DNA of 64,000 nt from Dyadobacter arcticus (GCF_011762185.1 NZ_JAASQJ010000007.1:124001-188000), one strand, 5' to 3'. Positions 37,261 to 47,668 are shown, counted from the first letter of the stretch. Notes: generated by a model from the sequence alone, not told the origin. A program made the numbers and translations.

Positions 37261-38019
37261 CTACTGATTTACAGAGATAAACTCGGACCAGAAACCCGGG
37301 TCATAGCGTTCCCAGGCATGGCATGCGAATGGTAGCTGGTGATTAGTGAGCTCATAGATAGCTGCCGGGCTTTTCTCAAAAGAAAATTGCAATGCCTCCT
37401 GCCAGCCTGGAAGTTTTAGAAACATTTTCATGGGAATCAACCGCGTTGCTTCTTGCGAAAACAACATATCTTCATTCCCTTTCCAAGCTGGGTAAAAAGC
37501 ATTGAAAATTTTCAGGTAACGTATAAATGCAGGCACGTTCCGCAGAGATAGGCCTCCATTGAGGACATATCGACGATTGGACAATGCATTTGCAAAAACC
37601 TCTTTTGATTCGGCAGGCAACGCATCAAACGCTGTTTGGTGAAAGGAAGGCGCCCCTACATAGTCATATCCTTTTTGACACCAATGTAGCAGTTCATCCC
37701 TGAAAACGTATGCATCCAATTGGTAAAGCAGAATGTATTGATAAGTTGAAAACGTTCTGTAAAAATCAATGGAAATTAGGAGTTTATTATAGGTGTCAAT
37801 GCTTTTGAAGTGAGCATCATCCATTGAAAGCAATGCAATAGAAGGATATTTACCGGTAATGAAATCTAACTTAAGGCTTTTTGGCTTTACCACTATCACT
37901 GGGTATGCCCCTAACACGCGCATGCATTGCCTCAGCGAAATTTCTTCATTTTTGGTCAGGTGGGATTGGTATATGGGTATCACCACAGCCACTGACGAAT
38001 TTCCTCCTATATCTTTCAC
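37261..38019 (-). CDS. DUF5672-type glycosyltransferase-like protein
   Basis: A 252-residue cytoplasmic protein resembling the DUF5672 family, often found with glycan genes and presumed to be a glycosyltransferase. The features are YQYILLYQLDAYVFRDEL, GAPSFHQTAF and VLNGGLSLRNVPAFI. The gene lies 14 nt downstream of the GT2 gene on the same strand, so the two likely form a small operon. Acceptor and donor are unknown. Confidence 0.75.
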   Translation of the reverse strand: MKDIGGNSSVAVVIPIYQSHLTKNEEISLRQCMRVLGAYPVIVVKPKSLKLDFITGKYPSIALLSMDDAHFKSIDTYNKLLISIDFYRTFSTYQYILLYQLDAYVFRDELLHWCQKGYDYVGAPSFHQTAFDALPAESKEVFANALSNRRYVLNGGLSLRNVPAFIRYLKIFNAFYPAWKGNEDMLFSQEATRLIPMKMFLKLPGWQEALQFSFEKSPAAIYELTNHQLPFACHAWERYDPGFWSEFISVNQ

Positions 38020-38033
38020 ATTGAGCTGATTAA

Positions 38034-39011
38034 TTATTCAAGAAGATCCCCAATTGCTGGCAGCCACCAATCTTTGCTGCTGAACCGGTAATAGCCTCTT
38101 ACCAAATTACTTATAACCGGATTTAATCGTCGAAGCCGGTTTACAGGAAGCGATGCTCTGTGGTAGAAGTGCTTTTGAGATAAATACAGCTTGATCAGCT
38201 TTTCCCTGGGCACGAAGGGAATGGATCTTAATAGCAGATACATCTCATTCAACTTATTGGCCTTTTCTTTTAGCGGCACCAACTTCATCTCACGGTCGCG
38301 CACAAACCGATCTTTTAGCTGGACTTTATCAATTTTATTCCCAAAACCTACCTGCTGAGTTGAATGCATCCGGTAATAAATTAGCGTTTCAGGAATGAAG
38401 TCTATCTTGTTTTGAAGGCTTAGAACCATCGCAATCCATGCATCATGAATTAAATCTTGCACATGTGTGGGGAATGGGTACAGCCTTTCCAGACAAGATT
38501 TTCTGAGGGCCATGGTGGCACCGGTAACTACAAAACCAGTGAAAAGAATCTCATACGGCTTTCCGTTTTTCCATTTGGCCTGTTCGCGCTTGTCAAAGTT
38601 GATTTCCTGCCAGATCGTGCGTCCGGTAGGTTCAGAAAAGTCATCCATCATCAACGCATCCGTAAAAATCGCGTCTGTATCGGTATGGGATCGGAGATAG
38701 TCAACTTGTTTTTGAACCCTGTCTTCACGCCATCTGTCGTCCTGATCGGTTAGTAAAATGATATCTCCCTGGCATAGCGACATACATTTCTCAAAATTTT
38801 TGGTCGAACCCAGATTTTGCTCGTTGATATAAATACGGACCGGAAAATTGCTTGTAGCTGCAAAAGATTCGATGATTGCAATGGTATTATCCTTTGACTT
38901 ATCGTCGCAAACCACCAACTCATCCACTGAAACTGTCTGATCAGCAATGCTCTTCAACTGTTCGGGCAAGTATTTGGCCCCGTTGTAAGTGCACATGGCT
39001 ACTGAAACCAT
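38034..39011 (-). CDS. Family 2 glycosyltransferase
   Basis: GT-A fold inverting glycosyltransferase of 325 residues. The N-terminus MVSVAMCTYNGAKYLPEQLK and VVCDDKSKDNT are typical, and the DXD region is LLTDQDDRW. The C-terminal part is basic and may touch the membrane. It probably adds a sugar to a surface glycan, together with the DUF5672 protein that follows. Confidence 0.88.
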   Translation of the reverse strand: MVSVAMCTYNGAKYLPEQLKSIADQTVSVDELVVCDDKSKDNTIAIIESFAATSNFPVRIYINEQNLGSTKNFEKCMSLCQGDIILLTDQDDRWREDRVQKQVDYLRSHTDTDAIFTDALMMDDFSEPTGRTIWQEINFDKREQAKWKNGKPYEILFTGFVVTGATMALRKSCLERLYPFPTHVQDLIHDAWIAMVLSLQNKIDFIPETLIYYRMHSTQQVGFGNKIDKVQLKDRFVRDREMKLVPLKEKANKLNEMYLLLRSIPFVPREKLIKLYLSQKHFYHRASLPVNRLRRLNPVISNLVRGYYRFSSKDWWLPAIGDLLE

Positions 39012-39169
39012 AATGTGGATTTAAATTTTACAAAATCGCAATTTAACACCAACCCCACCGGTTTCGCAAACGTGCGGGTGATTTTCGGAGAGAATCGTTG
39101 CCTTTTATGACCTATCAGGCTACATTGCAGATTCCCGAAATTCAGAATAAAGTTACCAAATGCATTTGA

Positions 39170-39721
39170 ATGGCCTTACCAGATCTACTTAAGAAGGCGA
39201 TTGTCCAGATGCCTGTTAAAGAAAAGGATAAATTACTCCTCAGGCTAATTACCAGGGACAAAACGCTTGCAGACAGGCTTCAATTCGAGCTGATTGAGGA
39301 GAGCTCTACCATACCGGAACGCAGGGAAGATCTCATGGCGAACATTGTCCGGACTTCGACATTTAACCAAAATACACCTGGCTGGATTTTGATGGACATG
39401 CGCAATCTCAGCGGCGATATTGCCTATCATGTCAAAGTAACCAAAGACAAAATCGGGGGATTAGAACTTAACCTTTTCCTACTCAATACTTTTATGGATA
39501 AGTATCCCAATATCCTGAAAACCTATTCGTCACGCGCCGATACCTGCGCGCTGTACATTGCCAAGAAAGCTCACGTGATACTGAATGGTCTTGAAAAACT
39601 GGATGAAGATTATCGGGTAGATTACATCAAGGATACGAACCGGATGCTGGTGTCGGTTTACACATTGTGTTCTAAAGTGTACGCCCGCCAGCTTGATCTT
39701 CCGCAGCAAATCGATAGTTAA
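39170..39721 (+). CDS. Hypothetical protein, mostly helical
   Basis: Unrecognized 183-residue soluble protein without signal peptide or membrane segment. It is rich in charged and Leu residues (LLKKAIVQMPVKEKDKLLLR) and predicted by eye to be mainly alpha-helical. The Gln/Asp/Leu-rich C-terminus reads YARQLDLPQQIDS. It stands alone between a divergent GT2 gene and uvrA. Codon use resembles its neighbours, which supports a real gene; no function can be given. Confidence 0.75.
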   Translation: MALPDLLKKAIVQMPVKEKDKLLLRLITRDKTLADRLQFELIEESSTIPERREDLMANIVRTSTFNQNTPGWILMDMRNLSGDIAYHVKVTKDKIGGLELNLFLLNTFMDKYPNILKTYSSRADTCALYIAKKAHVILNGLEKLDEDYRVDYIKDTNRMLVSVYTLCSKVYARQLDLPQQIDS

Positions 39722-39730
39722 ATGCAAGAA

Positions 39731-39762
39731 TTGGCGCGCTATTTTACCCCTTGAAGCGCCAA
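39731..39762. terminator. Possible hairpin terminator
   Basis: TTGGCGC (39731-39737) and GCGCCAA (39756-39762) form a 7-bp stem around 18 nt shortly after the hypothetical gene. There is no T-run, so terminator function is weakly supported. Confidence 0.35.
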
Positions 39763-39841
39763 ACTAAATAACTTAACTTTTGGTTTCTATAAAGATCGGT
39801 ACATTGCCAACTTCTGCCGAATATCCACTTGAATTTCTTCT

Positions 39842-42706
39842 ATGATGCATTTAGCTGTACCTCGGATTGAGGCTTCCCAATTCGATGATCTGGATCCAAG
39901 AAAATACATTCTGATCAAAGGTGCCCGGGTTAATAATCTTAAAAATATTGATGTAGCAATTCCCCGCAATAAACTGGTTGTGATTACCGGACTTTCGGGT
40001 TCAGGTAAGTCATCATTGGCTTTCGATACACTGTTTGCCGAAGGGCAACGCATGTATGTGGAAAGTTTGAGCAGTTATGCCAGGCAATTCCTCGGCAGGA
40101 TGGAGAAGCCGGAAGTTGAGTACATTAAAGGCATTTCTCCTGCCATTGCGATTGAACAGAAAGTTAATACGCGTAATCCGCGCTCAACAGTAGGTACTTC
40201 CACGGAAATTTATGATTACCTCAAATTACTTTTTGCACGCATTGGACATACTTTTTCACCTGTTTCAGGGGATCTGGTTAAAAAAGATTCGGTAACGGAT
40301 GTTGTAAATTATATGCTCGCGTTTGACGAAGGAACGCGGGTAATGATACTGGCTCCGTTATTGGTTCGAGAGGGACGCTCTCAGCAGGAAGAGCTTACCA
40401 TTTTGCTCTCGAAAGGCTACAACCGGATCATGCTGAATGAGGAAGTTGTTTCGATAGAAGACATTTTGGAACGGCCGGACGACTTTTCACAGTCAGGTAA
40501 TCAGATTTTTATACTAATAGATCGCGCCGGAATCAAGCATGATGACGAGGATACGCAGTACCGTTTATCCGATTCTGTACAAACTGCTTTCTTTGAAGGA
40601 GAAGGAATCTGCATTGTTCAGGTTGTTGATATTGAAAAAAGGATTTTCTCCGACAAATTCGAATTGGACGGGATCATATTTGAGGAGCCTAGCGTCAATC
40701 TTTTCAGTTTCAATAATCCTTACGGAGCTTGCAAACGCTGTGAAGGTTTTGGTAAAATTCTGGGGATTGATCCCGATCTGGTTATTCCGGATAAAAGTCT
40801 TTCCGTGTATGAAGGTGCAATTGCTCCCTGGCGTACCGAGAAAATGAATGACTGGCTTGTCCCGCTCGTTCGGAATGGCGTTAAGTTCGACTTTCCAATT
40901 CACAGACCATATAAAGACCTTACAACAGAGCAAAAAGAATTACTCTGGACTGGGAATCAATATTTTCAAGGAATCAATGCTTTTATTGCCGAGCTTGAAA
41001 CGCAAACTTATAAAATCCAATACCGGGTTATGCTATCCCGTTTTCGAGGTCGTACCACCTGTCCGGATTGCCGTGGTTCGCGTTTGAGGAAAGATGCTTC
41101 TTTTGTCAAAATTGGCGGTGCCTCTATTACTGATCTTGTTTTAAAGCCGATTGAAGATGTGTCTGTATTTTTCAAAAATCTGGAATTAGGTGAACACGAC
41201 CGCCAGATCGCCAGACGGGTACATACTGAAATAGAAACACGGCTGGACTATATGAACAGGGTTGGTCTTGGTTACCTTACTTTAAACAGATTAACCAGCA
41301 CATTATCCGGCGGAGAATTCCAGCGTATTAAACTCGCCACTTCATTGGGAAGTGCTTTGGTAGGTTCGATGTACATACTCGATGAGCCCAGCATTGGTCT
41401 TCACCCAAGAGATACCCAGCGCCTGGTAGGCGTTTTGGAGTCGCTTCGTGATCTTGGAAATACGGTTATCGTTGTGGAACATGAGGAAGAAGTCATGCAC
41501 GCAGCCGACCAGATCATTGATATCGGCCCCGAGGCTGGTACGGGCGGCGGTCATGTAGTTTTTCAGGGTAACCAGGAGGACATTGCTAATTTGAAAGACA
41601 ATGGTGCAGATCGGAATGATGAGCTTGAAGCCAAATCGCACACATTAGATTTTCTATTAGGTAATGATTCGATTGAGGTGCCCAAAGTAAGAAGGAAGTC
41701 GCTCCATCATCTTGAAATCAAAGGGGCGAGAGAGAATAACCTCAAAGAGCTGGATGTTAAAATCCCTCTCAATAACCTGACCGTGGTGACAGGAGTAAGC
41801 GGCTCGGGGAAATCAACATTGATCCGAAAAATACTTTATCCCGCCCTAATGCGTCTGAAAGGCGAATTCAGTGAAGAAGTTGGAAGGTTTGACGAGTTAA
41901 CTGGAAGCGTCGACAGAATTGAAGCAGTTGAAATGATCGACCAAAATCCAATAGGTAAATCTTCGCGTTCTAATCCGGTTACTTACATTAAAGCATACGA
42001 TTATATCCGGCAAATGATGGCAGATCTGCCACTTTCAAAGGCGAGAGGCTATAAACCTTCCCACTTTTCATTCAATGTTGATGGGGGTCGCTGTGAAATT
42101 TGTCAGGGCGAAGGTCAGGTTAAAATTGAAATGCAGTTCATGGCCGACATTTACCTTAAATGTGAAGGCTGCAATGGAAAACGATTTAAGCAGGAGATTC
42201 AGGAAGTCAGGTATCAGGAAAAGGATGTTGCGGAAATATTGGATTTGACTGTGGATGAAGCGATTGAGTTTTTCAGGGAAAACGAGCCAAAATTGGCAGA
42301 TAAGTTAATTCCATTGCAGGAGGTTGGGCTTGGATATGTGGGGCTTGGGCAATCATCGAACACGCTTTCCGGCGGGGAAGCGCAGCGTGTGAAACTTGCA
42401 TCATTCCTCGGAAAAGGTTCTTCCAACAAAGGGAAAATGCTCTTCATCTTTGATGAACCAACTACCGGATTACACTTTCATGATATCAAAAAGCTATTGA
42501 AAGCCATCAATGCATTGGTAGAGCAAGGGGATAGTGTGATCATTATTGAGCATAATATGGAAGTTATCAAAAGTGCGGACTGGATTATCGATCTTGGCCC
42601 CGAGGGCGGCGAAAAAGGAGGCTATCTTACATTTGCCGGAATTCCTGAGGACATGGTGAAGATTGAAGGCAATTATACTGCGGACTTTTTGAAGGATAAG
42701 ATTTGA
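39842..42706 (+). CDS. uvrA: Excinuclease ABC subunit A
   Basis: Damage-recognition ATPase of nucleotide excision repair. It contains two ABC modules: the first Walker A is GLSGSGKSS (50-58) and the second is GVSGSGKST. Both signatures are present ([13 protein letters not shown] and [13 protein letters not shown]). Zinc-finger cysteines occur in [17 protein letters not shown] and [17 protein letters not shown]. The 954 residues match the family. Its TGA stop overlaps the -33 box of the downstream toxin-antitoxin promoter. Confidence 0.97.
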   Translation: MMHLAVPRIEASQFDDLDPRKYILIKGARVNNLKNIDVAIPRNKLVVITGLSGSGKSSLAFDTLFAEGQRMYVESLSSYARQFLGRMEKPEVEYIKGISPAIAIEQKVNTRNPRSTVGTSTEIYDYLKLLFARIGHTFSPVSGDLVKKDSVTDVVNYMLAFDEGTRVMILAPLLVREGRSQQEELTILLSKGYNRIMLNEEVVSIEDILERPDDFSQSGNQIFILIDRAGIKHDDEDTQYRLSDSVQTAFFEGEGICIVQVVDIEKRIFSDKFELDGIIFEEPSVNLFSFNNPYGACKRCEGFGKILGIDPDLVIPDKSLSVYEGAIAPWRTEKMNDWLVPLVRNGVKFDFPIHRPYKDLTTEQKELLWTGNQYFQGINAFIAELETQTYKIQYRVMLSRFRGRTTCPDCRGSRLRKDASFVKIGGASITDLVLKPIEDVSVFFKNLELGEHDRQIARRVHTEIETRLDYMNRVGLGYLTLNRLTSTLSGGEFQRIKLATSLGSALVGSMYILDEPSIGLHPRDTQRLVGVLESLRDLGNTVIVVEHEEEVMHAADQIIDIGPEAGTGGGHVVFQGNQEDIANLKDNGADRNDELEAKSHTLDFLLGNDSIEVPKVRRKSLHHLEIKGARENNLKELDVKIPLNNLTVVTGVSGSGKSTLIRKILYPALMRLKGEFSEEVGRFDELTGSVDRIEAVEMIDQNPIGKSSRSNPVTYIKAYDYIRQMMADLPLSKARGYKPSHFSFNVDGGRCEICQGEGQVKIEMQFMADIYLKCEGCNGKRFKQEIQEVRYQEKDVAEILDLTVDEAIEFFRENEPKLADKLIPLQEVGLGYVGLGQSSNTLSGGEAQRVKLASFLGKGSSNKGKMLFIFDEPTTGLHFHDIKKLLKAINALVEQGDSVIIIEHNMEVIKSADWIIDLGPEGGEKGGYLTFAGIPEDMVKIEGNYTADFLKDKI

Positions 42707-42749
42707 TTTCGAAAAAAGTCACTTATATTTGTGACATAGTTCACTTATA
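42702..42749 (+). promoter_or_regulatory. Promoter and probable operator of the RES/Xre module
   Basis: TTTG at 42702-42705 and TATATTTG at 42724-42731, spaced 18 nt, form a good Bacteroidota promoter. The -7 box lies inside the inverted repeat GTCAC (42718-42722) / GTGAC (42731-42735). In addition TCACTTATA occurs twice, at 42719-42727 and 42741-42749, 22 bp apart. This arrangement suits repression by the antitoxin or antitoxin-toxin complex. Confidence 0.7.
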
Positions 42750-42758
42750 GCTTTGGTT

Positions 42759-43184
42759 ATGGCTTTGAAAATGTTTCAGGAGGATTTTGTTCAATATGGC
42801 TCAAAACCTTCATTAGGCTTTAATGTAATTCAAACATCCAGAGAAGGTGTTTTGCGCTCCGTTGCCGATGACGTTTCGAAACTTGTGGGACTTACTGACA
42901 ATGAGATTGCTTACGTCCTGGGCATGACGCCCAGAAATCTTCACCGGATACTACCCGAAAAGAAACTAGGTACAGAGGCTTCTGAGAGATTATTACTGCT
43001 TCGGAATATCCTGATTCACGCATTGGATACCTTTGAAGGAAGAGGCAATACAGTGCGCCACTGGCTGAGAACGCCAATGCGTGAGCTGAATGATCAATCT
43101 CCTTTGCAATTAATGGATACCATAACTGGCTTCGGGCTGGTAGATGACGTTTTGGGACGTCTGGATTATGGTCTTCCTGCCTAG
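42759..43184 (+). CDS. Xre/MbcA/ParS-type antitoxin
   Basis: A 141-residue DNA-binding antitoxin of the RES-Xre family. A helix-turn-helix region (LVGLTDNEIAYVLGMTPRNL) is followed by the DUF2384-like C-terminal part, with FEGRGNTVRHWLRTPMREL, which normally plugs the toxin active site. ATG at 42759 is preferred over an in-frame TTG at 42753. The toxin follows after about 10 nt, and the upstream operator suggests autoregulation. Confidence 0.88.
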   Translation: MALKMFQEDFVQYGSKPSLGFNVIQTSREGVLRSVADDVSKLVGLTDNEIAYVLGMTPRNLHRILPEKKLGTEASERLLLLRNILIHALDTFEGRGNTVRHWLRTPMRELNDQSPLQLMDTITGFGLVDDVLGRLDYGLPA

Positions 43185-43194
43185 CCGATTCATT

Positions 43195-43662
43195 ATGCCA
43201 ATGGTTTACAGGATTATTAGTGAAAAATTTCATATTCAACCATTTTCTACAGAAGGCAGCCGATTGTATGGCGCCCGGTGGAACCCCAAAGGAACCGGCG
43301 TTCTGTATACTACCTCTACTCCGGAATTGGGCCTTGTAGAAACACTGGCGCACGCGCCCGGGATACGTTATGAGGATTTGCCAACCTATTGGCTCGCCTC
43401 CATCCAAATTCCGGACGATATCCGCTACTTTTCCAGAGAGGAAATGCCTGATTACTGGCAGGATAAGACCTACGAACGAACCCAGCAATGGCTTAAAGAC
43501 TGGCTTTCAAAACCCGACAAACTTGCTGTCGCAATTCCTTCTGTAATTGTGCCTTTTTCTCAAAACATTATCCTTCACCCGCGTCACCCGCTTTTTCCTG
43601 AAATAGCACTCAGAGCGCAGGAAAGAATTCCTATTGATCCAAGATTATGGCGGGTCAAATAG
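43195..43662 (+). CDS. RES-domain toxin
   Basis: A 155-residue RES-domain protein; characterized relatives deplete cellular NAD. The R, E and S positions of the family appear in YGARWNPKGTGVLYT, STPELGLVETLAH and a later Ser (PSVIVPFS). The start is ATG 43195 or 43201; the open frame reaches further upstream into the antitoxin, but that part is not RES-like. Placed directly behind its Xre antitoxin, it forms a type II module between uvrA and the FAH-family gene. Confidence 0.88.
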   Translation: MPMVYRIISEKFHIQPFSTEGSRLYGARWNPKGTGVLYTTSTPELGLVETLAHAPGIRYEDLPTYWLASIQIPDDIRYFSREEMPDYWQDKTYERTQQWLKDWLSKPDKLAVAIPSVIVPFSQNIILHPRHPLFPEIALRAQERIPIDPRLWRVK

Positions 43663-43748
43663 CCCAAATCCATTTGGACGCAGTATTTGTGCTGAGTAAA
43701 GAAAATCGACAATAGACTTATTGAAGCTTAAACCAATATCCAAATCCA

Positions 43749-44585
43749 ATGAAGTTATACAAAACTGAAAATGGCATTATTCTTGAAAATGATGACATTT
43801 TCTATCGTTTGCATGAAAATGATTGGGATCTTGCCGTAAACCGCGATAACCTTTTTGAGTGGCTTGAAATACAAATCGAAAGCTTAATTCCACTTACATT
43901 TACCGAGGATATTCCAATGCCTGAAATTCTGGCGCCGATCGGGTCGCAGGAGGTGTGGGCTTCGGGGGTAACTTATTTTAGAAGCCGCACCGCCCGAATG
44001 GAAGAATCTGAAAAAGCCGGTGGAGGAAATTTTTATGATAGGGTTTATGAAGCCGAACGTCCCGAACTTTTCTTCAAATCAACAGCATGGCGGGTGGTTG
44101 GCAACCACGGTACAGTACGCATTCGCAGGGATTCGACCTGGGATGTTCCCGAGCCGGAACTAACACTTTTCGCATCTTCTTCGGGAATTTTGGTTGGTTA
44201 CACAATTGGTAATGATATGAGCTCACGCAGTATTGAGGGAGAAAATCCGCTCTACTTGCCGCAGGCAAAATCTTACACCGGCAGCGCCGCATTGGGTCCT
44301 TGTCTGTATGTTCCCGAATATCCGCTTGTTGATGAAACCGCTATCGATTTGACGATTATCCGTGGCGCCGAAGAGATCTTTAATGGTCAGGTAACATTGT
44401 CGCAAATGAAACGAAAACCTGAAGAATTGCTGCACTATCTTTTCAGAGAAATGTCGTTTCCGCAGGGATGTTATCTGATGACGGGCACCGGCATAATCCC
44501 TCCATCGGATTTTACGCTCCGGAAAGATGATATCGTCCACATTACCATCGAACCCATAGGTACGTTGACGAACACAGTGGGTTAA
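43749..44585 (+). CDS. Fumarylacetoacetate hydrolase family protein
   Basis: A 278-residue cytosolic enzyme of the FAH fold, acting on C-C bonds of 2-oxo or 2,4-dioxo acids. Metal-binding acidic residues occur in the [10 protein letters not shown] segment, followed by [20 protein letters not shown] and [12 protein letters not shown]. Variants include hydrolases, isomerases and dehydratases such as the 2-keto-3-deoxy-acid type; the sequence alone does not decide. An intrinsic terminator follows. Confidence 0.85.
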   Translation: MKLYKTENGIILENDDIFYRLHENDWDLAVNRDNLFEWLEIQIESLIPLTFTEDIPMPEILAPIGSQEVWASGVTYFRSRTARMEESEKAGGGNFYDRVYEAERPELFFKSTAWRVVGNHGTVRIRRDSTWDVPEPELTLFASSSGILVGYTIGNDMSSRSIEGENPLYLPQAKSYTGSAALGPCLYVPEYPLVDETAIDLTIIRGAEEIFNGQVTLSQMKRKPEELLHYLFREMSFPQGCYLMTGTGIIPPSDFTLRKDDIVHITIEPIGTLTNTVG

Positions 44586-44590
44586 ACAAA

Positions 44591-44621
44591 AAAAGCTGCA
44601 AGAGTTGATCTTGCAGCTTTT
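44591..44621. terminator. Strong bidirectional terminator
   Basis: AAAAGCTGCAAGA (44591-44603) and TCTTGCAGCTTTT (44609-44621) form a perfect 13-bp stem with a 5-nt loop between two convergent genes. It serves the FAH gene and the small secreted-protein gene. Confidence 0.9.
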
Positions 44622-44642
44622 CAAATATGGATAAAGTATCGT

Positions 44643-45038
44643 TTACGAATTATGCAATTGAGGTGATCCGATGAAAGCATAAACGACACAGCGTACGATA
44701 GTTACCAGTTTTGCTACTACCGATTCGTCGTTATCTTCGTTTTTTTCACTACCAAAAAAGGAAGCCGGACCTTCTTCTAAAACTCTTTGATTCAATGTTA
44801 CCGCATTTGACATTTGATTGGTCAAATGTGTGTTAATAAAAGAGGCCTTTACCTGTACAACCTGTTTTGTTGGCTTAGCAGAAGGTTTTGATTTTTTGCT
44901 CGCAATCTTTTCAACAACACACTCTTTGCCAGCTTGAAGCTTTCTGTGAGCTACAAACATATTGTGGGCATATCCTGTTGCCCCAGCCTCAAGGCTGAAA
45001 AGCGTTAGTATTAATAGGAGAAATTTTATCTTTTTCAT
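44643..45038 (-). CDS. Small secreted hypothetical protein
   Basis: A 131-residue protein with a clear signal peptide (MKKIKFLLLILTLFSLEAGA). The basic segment KIASKKSKPSAKPTKQ is followed by a polar part, and a short hydrophobic stretch lies near the C-terminus (VRCVVYAFIGSP). No family is recognized. A good promoter at 45100-45131 and the downstream terminator show a monocistronic unit. Confidence 0.7.
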   Translation of the reverse strand: MKKIKFLLLILTLFSLEAGATGYAHNMFVAHRKLQAGKECVVEKIASKKSKPSAKPTKQVVQVKASFINTHLTNQMSNAVTLNQRVLEEGPASFFGSEKNEDNDESVVAKLVTIVRCVVYAFIGSPQLHNS

Positions 45039-45099
45039 GGCTTATGTTTTTCAGTCGTTCGGAAACCGGGGTTGAAATCGCTTTAACTAATTGACTCTG

Positions 45100-45131
45100 C
45101 AAATATAAATATTTTACTAGGTAGTTTGCAA
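45100..45131 (-). promoter_or_regulatory. Promoter of the small secreted-protein gene
   Basis: On the minus strand TTG (45131-45129), a 21-nt spacer and TATATTTG (45107-45100) match the Bacteroidota consensus. The ATG lies 61 nt downstream at 45038, leaving a leader of about 55 nt. Confidence 0.65.
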
Positions 45132-45309
45132 TACATAGTACCTTGTTTTTAACAAAATTTGTGAAATTTTTTCACAGACCTGTTTTAGGCGGCAAATATG
45201 TATTGGTTAACAGATGTAAAGTTAATATAAAAGGTTGCACCTCCGGAATCAAAAGAGATGAACCGACGCTTTTCACGGCTGAAACGTAGCTGCCGACGGA
45301 TAAAATGAA

Positions 45310-45339
45310 AAATGCCGGAGATTGACATCCCCGGCATTT
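45310..45339 (-). terminator. Terminator of the era-der operon
   Basis: AAATGCCGG (45310-45318) and CCGGCATTT (45331-45339) form a 9-bp stem with a 12-nt loop. On the minus strand it ends in a T-run, 22 nt after the der stop codon. Confidence 0.85.
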
Positions 45340-45360
45340 CAGTAATGATTATCCTTTCAA

Positions 45361-46671
45361 TTATTTTTCCCTGAAGAAAATAGTAATTGGTGCTCCCGAG
45401 AAATCGAAGTTTTCCCTGATCCTGTTTTCTAGATACCTTAAATAAGGTTCTTTGACATGTTTTGGATTACTGCTAAAAAACACAAATGTAGGTGAAGGCG
45501 TTGGCAGCTGGATCATATACTTAATGTTTATATACTTCCCTCTGTGCGCCGGCGGCGGATATTTCTCAATTTCAGCCTGCATCACTTCATTGAACTTCGA
45601 AGTCGTGATTTTCTTGGTTTTGTTTTGATAAACTTCCATTGCCTTCTCCATTACCTGAAGAATGCGTTGCTTTTCTACCACCGATGCAAAAATGATCGGC
45701 ATGTAGTTCATTGGCGCAAGCTTTTCTAAAAGTGCTTTCTTATAAGTATCTGCGGTTTTGGAATCCTTTTCAACAAGGTCCCATTTGTTAACCATGATCA
45801 CAATACCTTTTTTTGCTTTATCTGCCTGCCCAATGATGTTCATATCCTGTCCTTCAAGGCCCAATGTTGCGTCCAGCAGGATGATACAAACGTCCGATTC
45901 TTCCATTGCTTTCACCGAACGCAATGTCGAATAAAACTCAATATCTTCTTTTACACGTGATTTTCTCCTGATACCCGCAGTGTCGGTAAGAATAAACTCC
46001 ATTCCGAAAGCATTATAATGGGTATGTATTGCATCCCGGGTGGTGCCCGCAATATCGGTCACAATGCTTCGGTCTGTTCCTGTTAATACATTCAGAAATG
46101 ATGATTTTCCCACATTTGGCCTACCCATGATGGCAATACGGGGAATGCCTTCCTCCGGGTTTTCTATACCCGACGTTTCAAAATGCGTAATCACCTTATC
46201 TAGTAATTCCCCTGTGCCAAAACCCGTTTGTGAAGAGATTGCGAAGATTTCATCACCTAACCCCAACTCATAAAATTCTGCTGCGGATTGATATCGTTCG
46301 GTGGTTTCAGCTTTATTAGCCACCAGATAAACGGGCTTGTCAAACCGCCTGAGCACATTCGCAAAATCCTTATCCAGATCTGTAAGACCTGTCATCGTAT
46401 CAACCATAAATAAAACAACCGTCGACTCCTCAATCGCCAACTCAACCTGCTCACGAATTGCTCCTTCAAAAATATCGTCAGAGCCCACTACATAACCGCC
46501 TGTATCTATAATTGTGAAATACTGGTCTGTCCATTCTCCATAACCATAATGTCTGTCTCTTGTAACTCCACTCTGGTTATCCATAATAGCCTTGCGGCTT
46601 TCAGTCAGTCTGTTAAATAATGTGGATTTGCCCACATTAGGCCGACCGACTATTGATACTATATTTGCCAT
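45361..46671 (-). CDS. der: Ribosome biogenesis GTPase Der (EngA)
   Basis: Double-GTPase assembling the 50S subunit. Two G domains each carry a P-loop: GRPNVGKST near residue 8 and GRPNVGKSS near the middle. NKxD motifs are VANKAE in domain 1 and VNKWD in domain 2. A C-terminal KH-like domain (KYINIKYMIQLPTPSPTFVF) follows. The start at 46671 (MANIVSIVGRPN) is canonical and gives 436 residues; the open frame extends 17 codons further upstream. It follows era by 66 nt on the same strand. Confidence 0.96.
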   Translation of the reverse strand: MANIVSIVGRPNVGKSTLFNRLTESRKAIMDNQSGVTRDRHYGYGEWTDQYFTIIDTGGYVVGSDDIFEGAIREQVELAIEESTVVLFMVDTMTGLTDLDKDFANVLRRFDKPVYLVANKAETTERYQSAAEFYELGLGDEIFAISSQTGFGTGELLDKVITHFETSGIENPEEGIPRIAIMGRPNVGKSSFLNVLTGTDRSIVTDIAGTTRDAIHTHYNAFGMEFILTDTAGIRRKSRVKEDIEFYSTLRSVKAMEESDVCIILLDATLGLEGQDMNIIGQADKAKKGIVIMVNKWDLVEKDSKTADTYKKALLEKLAPMNYMPIIFASVVEKQRILQVMEKAMEVYQNKTKKITTSKFNEVMQAEIEKYPPPAHRGKYINIKYMIQLPTPSPTFVFFSSNPKHVKEPYLRYLENRIRENFDFSGAPITIFFREK

Positions 46672-46737
46672 TTTAATTTTATTAATTGTGGTCCAAACGA
46701 CTGATTTACAGCCGTTTTTCAATCTTGATCATTTACT

Positions 46738-47661
46738 CTATTCCTGGTACCCAAGCTGGCGCAATTTGTTTTCCTTACTTCTCCAGTCCGGCTCTACCTT
46801 AACATGCTGTTCAAGAAAAACCTTCTTACCAAAGAATTCTTCCAAATCCAACCTGGCCTGCGTACCTACTTTCTTTAACATTTCTCCCTTTTCACCTATA
46901 ATGATCCCTTTCTGACTTTTTCGTTCGACCAAGATTTCTGCCCGGATCACAATCATGTCGTCACGCTCTTTGAATTCCGTGATCATTACCTCGGAGCTGT
47001 ATGGAATTTCCTGGCGGTAATTCAGGAAAATCTTCTCACGGATTATTTCGGAAGCAAAGAAACGCTCGGGTTTGTCGGTAAGTTCATCTTCATCAAAGTA
47101 GGGTGGATGAAATGGAAGTCTTGTGATTACCCCGTCAAAAAGCGTAGCAATGTTCGCCTGTTCCAATGCTGAAATCGGAATTATAGCAGCCGGGTGGATT
47201 TCATTTTCCCATTCTGCCATCTTCGCAGTCACTTCCTCATCACTAGAAAGGTCAATTTTATTAAGCACCAATATAATGGGTGAATCGGTACGCTTTAATA
47301 ATGGCAGCACTTCGTGTTCGGCTGCTTTTTCACCTACTTCTGTCACGAACAAAACAACGTCCGCATCCTCCAATGATCCCTTTACAAAAGTCATCATCGA
47401 ATCATGCAGCTTATATGCCGGCTTGATCACGCCCGGAGTATCAGAATATACGAGTTGAAACGGGATATCTTCGTGCTTTCCGTTCAGGATGCCCAGGATC
47501 CGATGTCTGGTGGTCTGCGCTTTTGAGGTAATGATTGACATTCTTTCCCCTACAAGCACATTCATCAATGTTGATTTGCCAACATTGGGCTTACCGATTA
47601 TACTGACAAAACCGGCACGATGATTGCGAAATGGTGGATTTGATTCCGGTTGTTCTTCCAT
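46738..47661 (-). CDS. era: GTPase Era
   Basis: GTPase that binds 16S rRNA near its 3' end for 30S maturation. The P-loop is GKPNVGKS (23-30), with DTPGV and NKID, and the C-terminal KH domain contains GIIIGEKGEMLKKVGTQAR. ATG 47661 gives 307 residues, the usual size; an upstream in-frame start would add 33 poorly fitting residues. The -7-like box at 47669-47676 puts the transcript start at about the ATG, so the mRNA may be leaderless. Confidence 0.95.
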   Translation of the reverse strand: MEEQPESNPPFRNHRAGFVSIIGKPNVGKSTLMNVLVGERMSIITSKAQTTRHRILGILNGKHEDIPFQLVYSDTPGVIKPAYKLHDSMMTFVKGSLEDADVVLFVTEVGEKAAEHEVLPLLKRTDSPIILVLNKIDLSSDEEVTAKMAEWENEIHPAAIIPISALEQANIATLFDGVITRLPFHPPYFDEDELTDKPERFFASEIIREKIFLNYRQEIPYSSEVMITEFKERDDMIVIRAEILVERKSQKGIIIGEKGEMLKKVGTQARLDLEEFFGKKVFLEQHVKVEPDWRSKENKLRQLGYQE

Positions 47662-47668
47662 AATTTTG

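Larger units (their letters stand above)
45039..45360. other. Intergenic region with promoter and terminator
   Basis: 322 nt without a gene. From the right, it holds the terminator of der (45310-45339); nearer the left end, it holds the promoter of the small secreted gene (45100-45131). The middle, about 45140-45300, shows no further signal. Confidence 0.5.

Noticed and set aside
42892-43488. 198-codon minus-strand open frame across the toxin-antitoxin genes
   Set aside because: Opposite to two well-supported genes with a promoter; no motif or start context.
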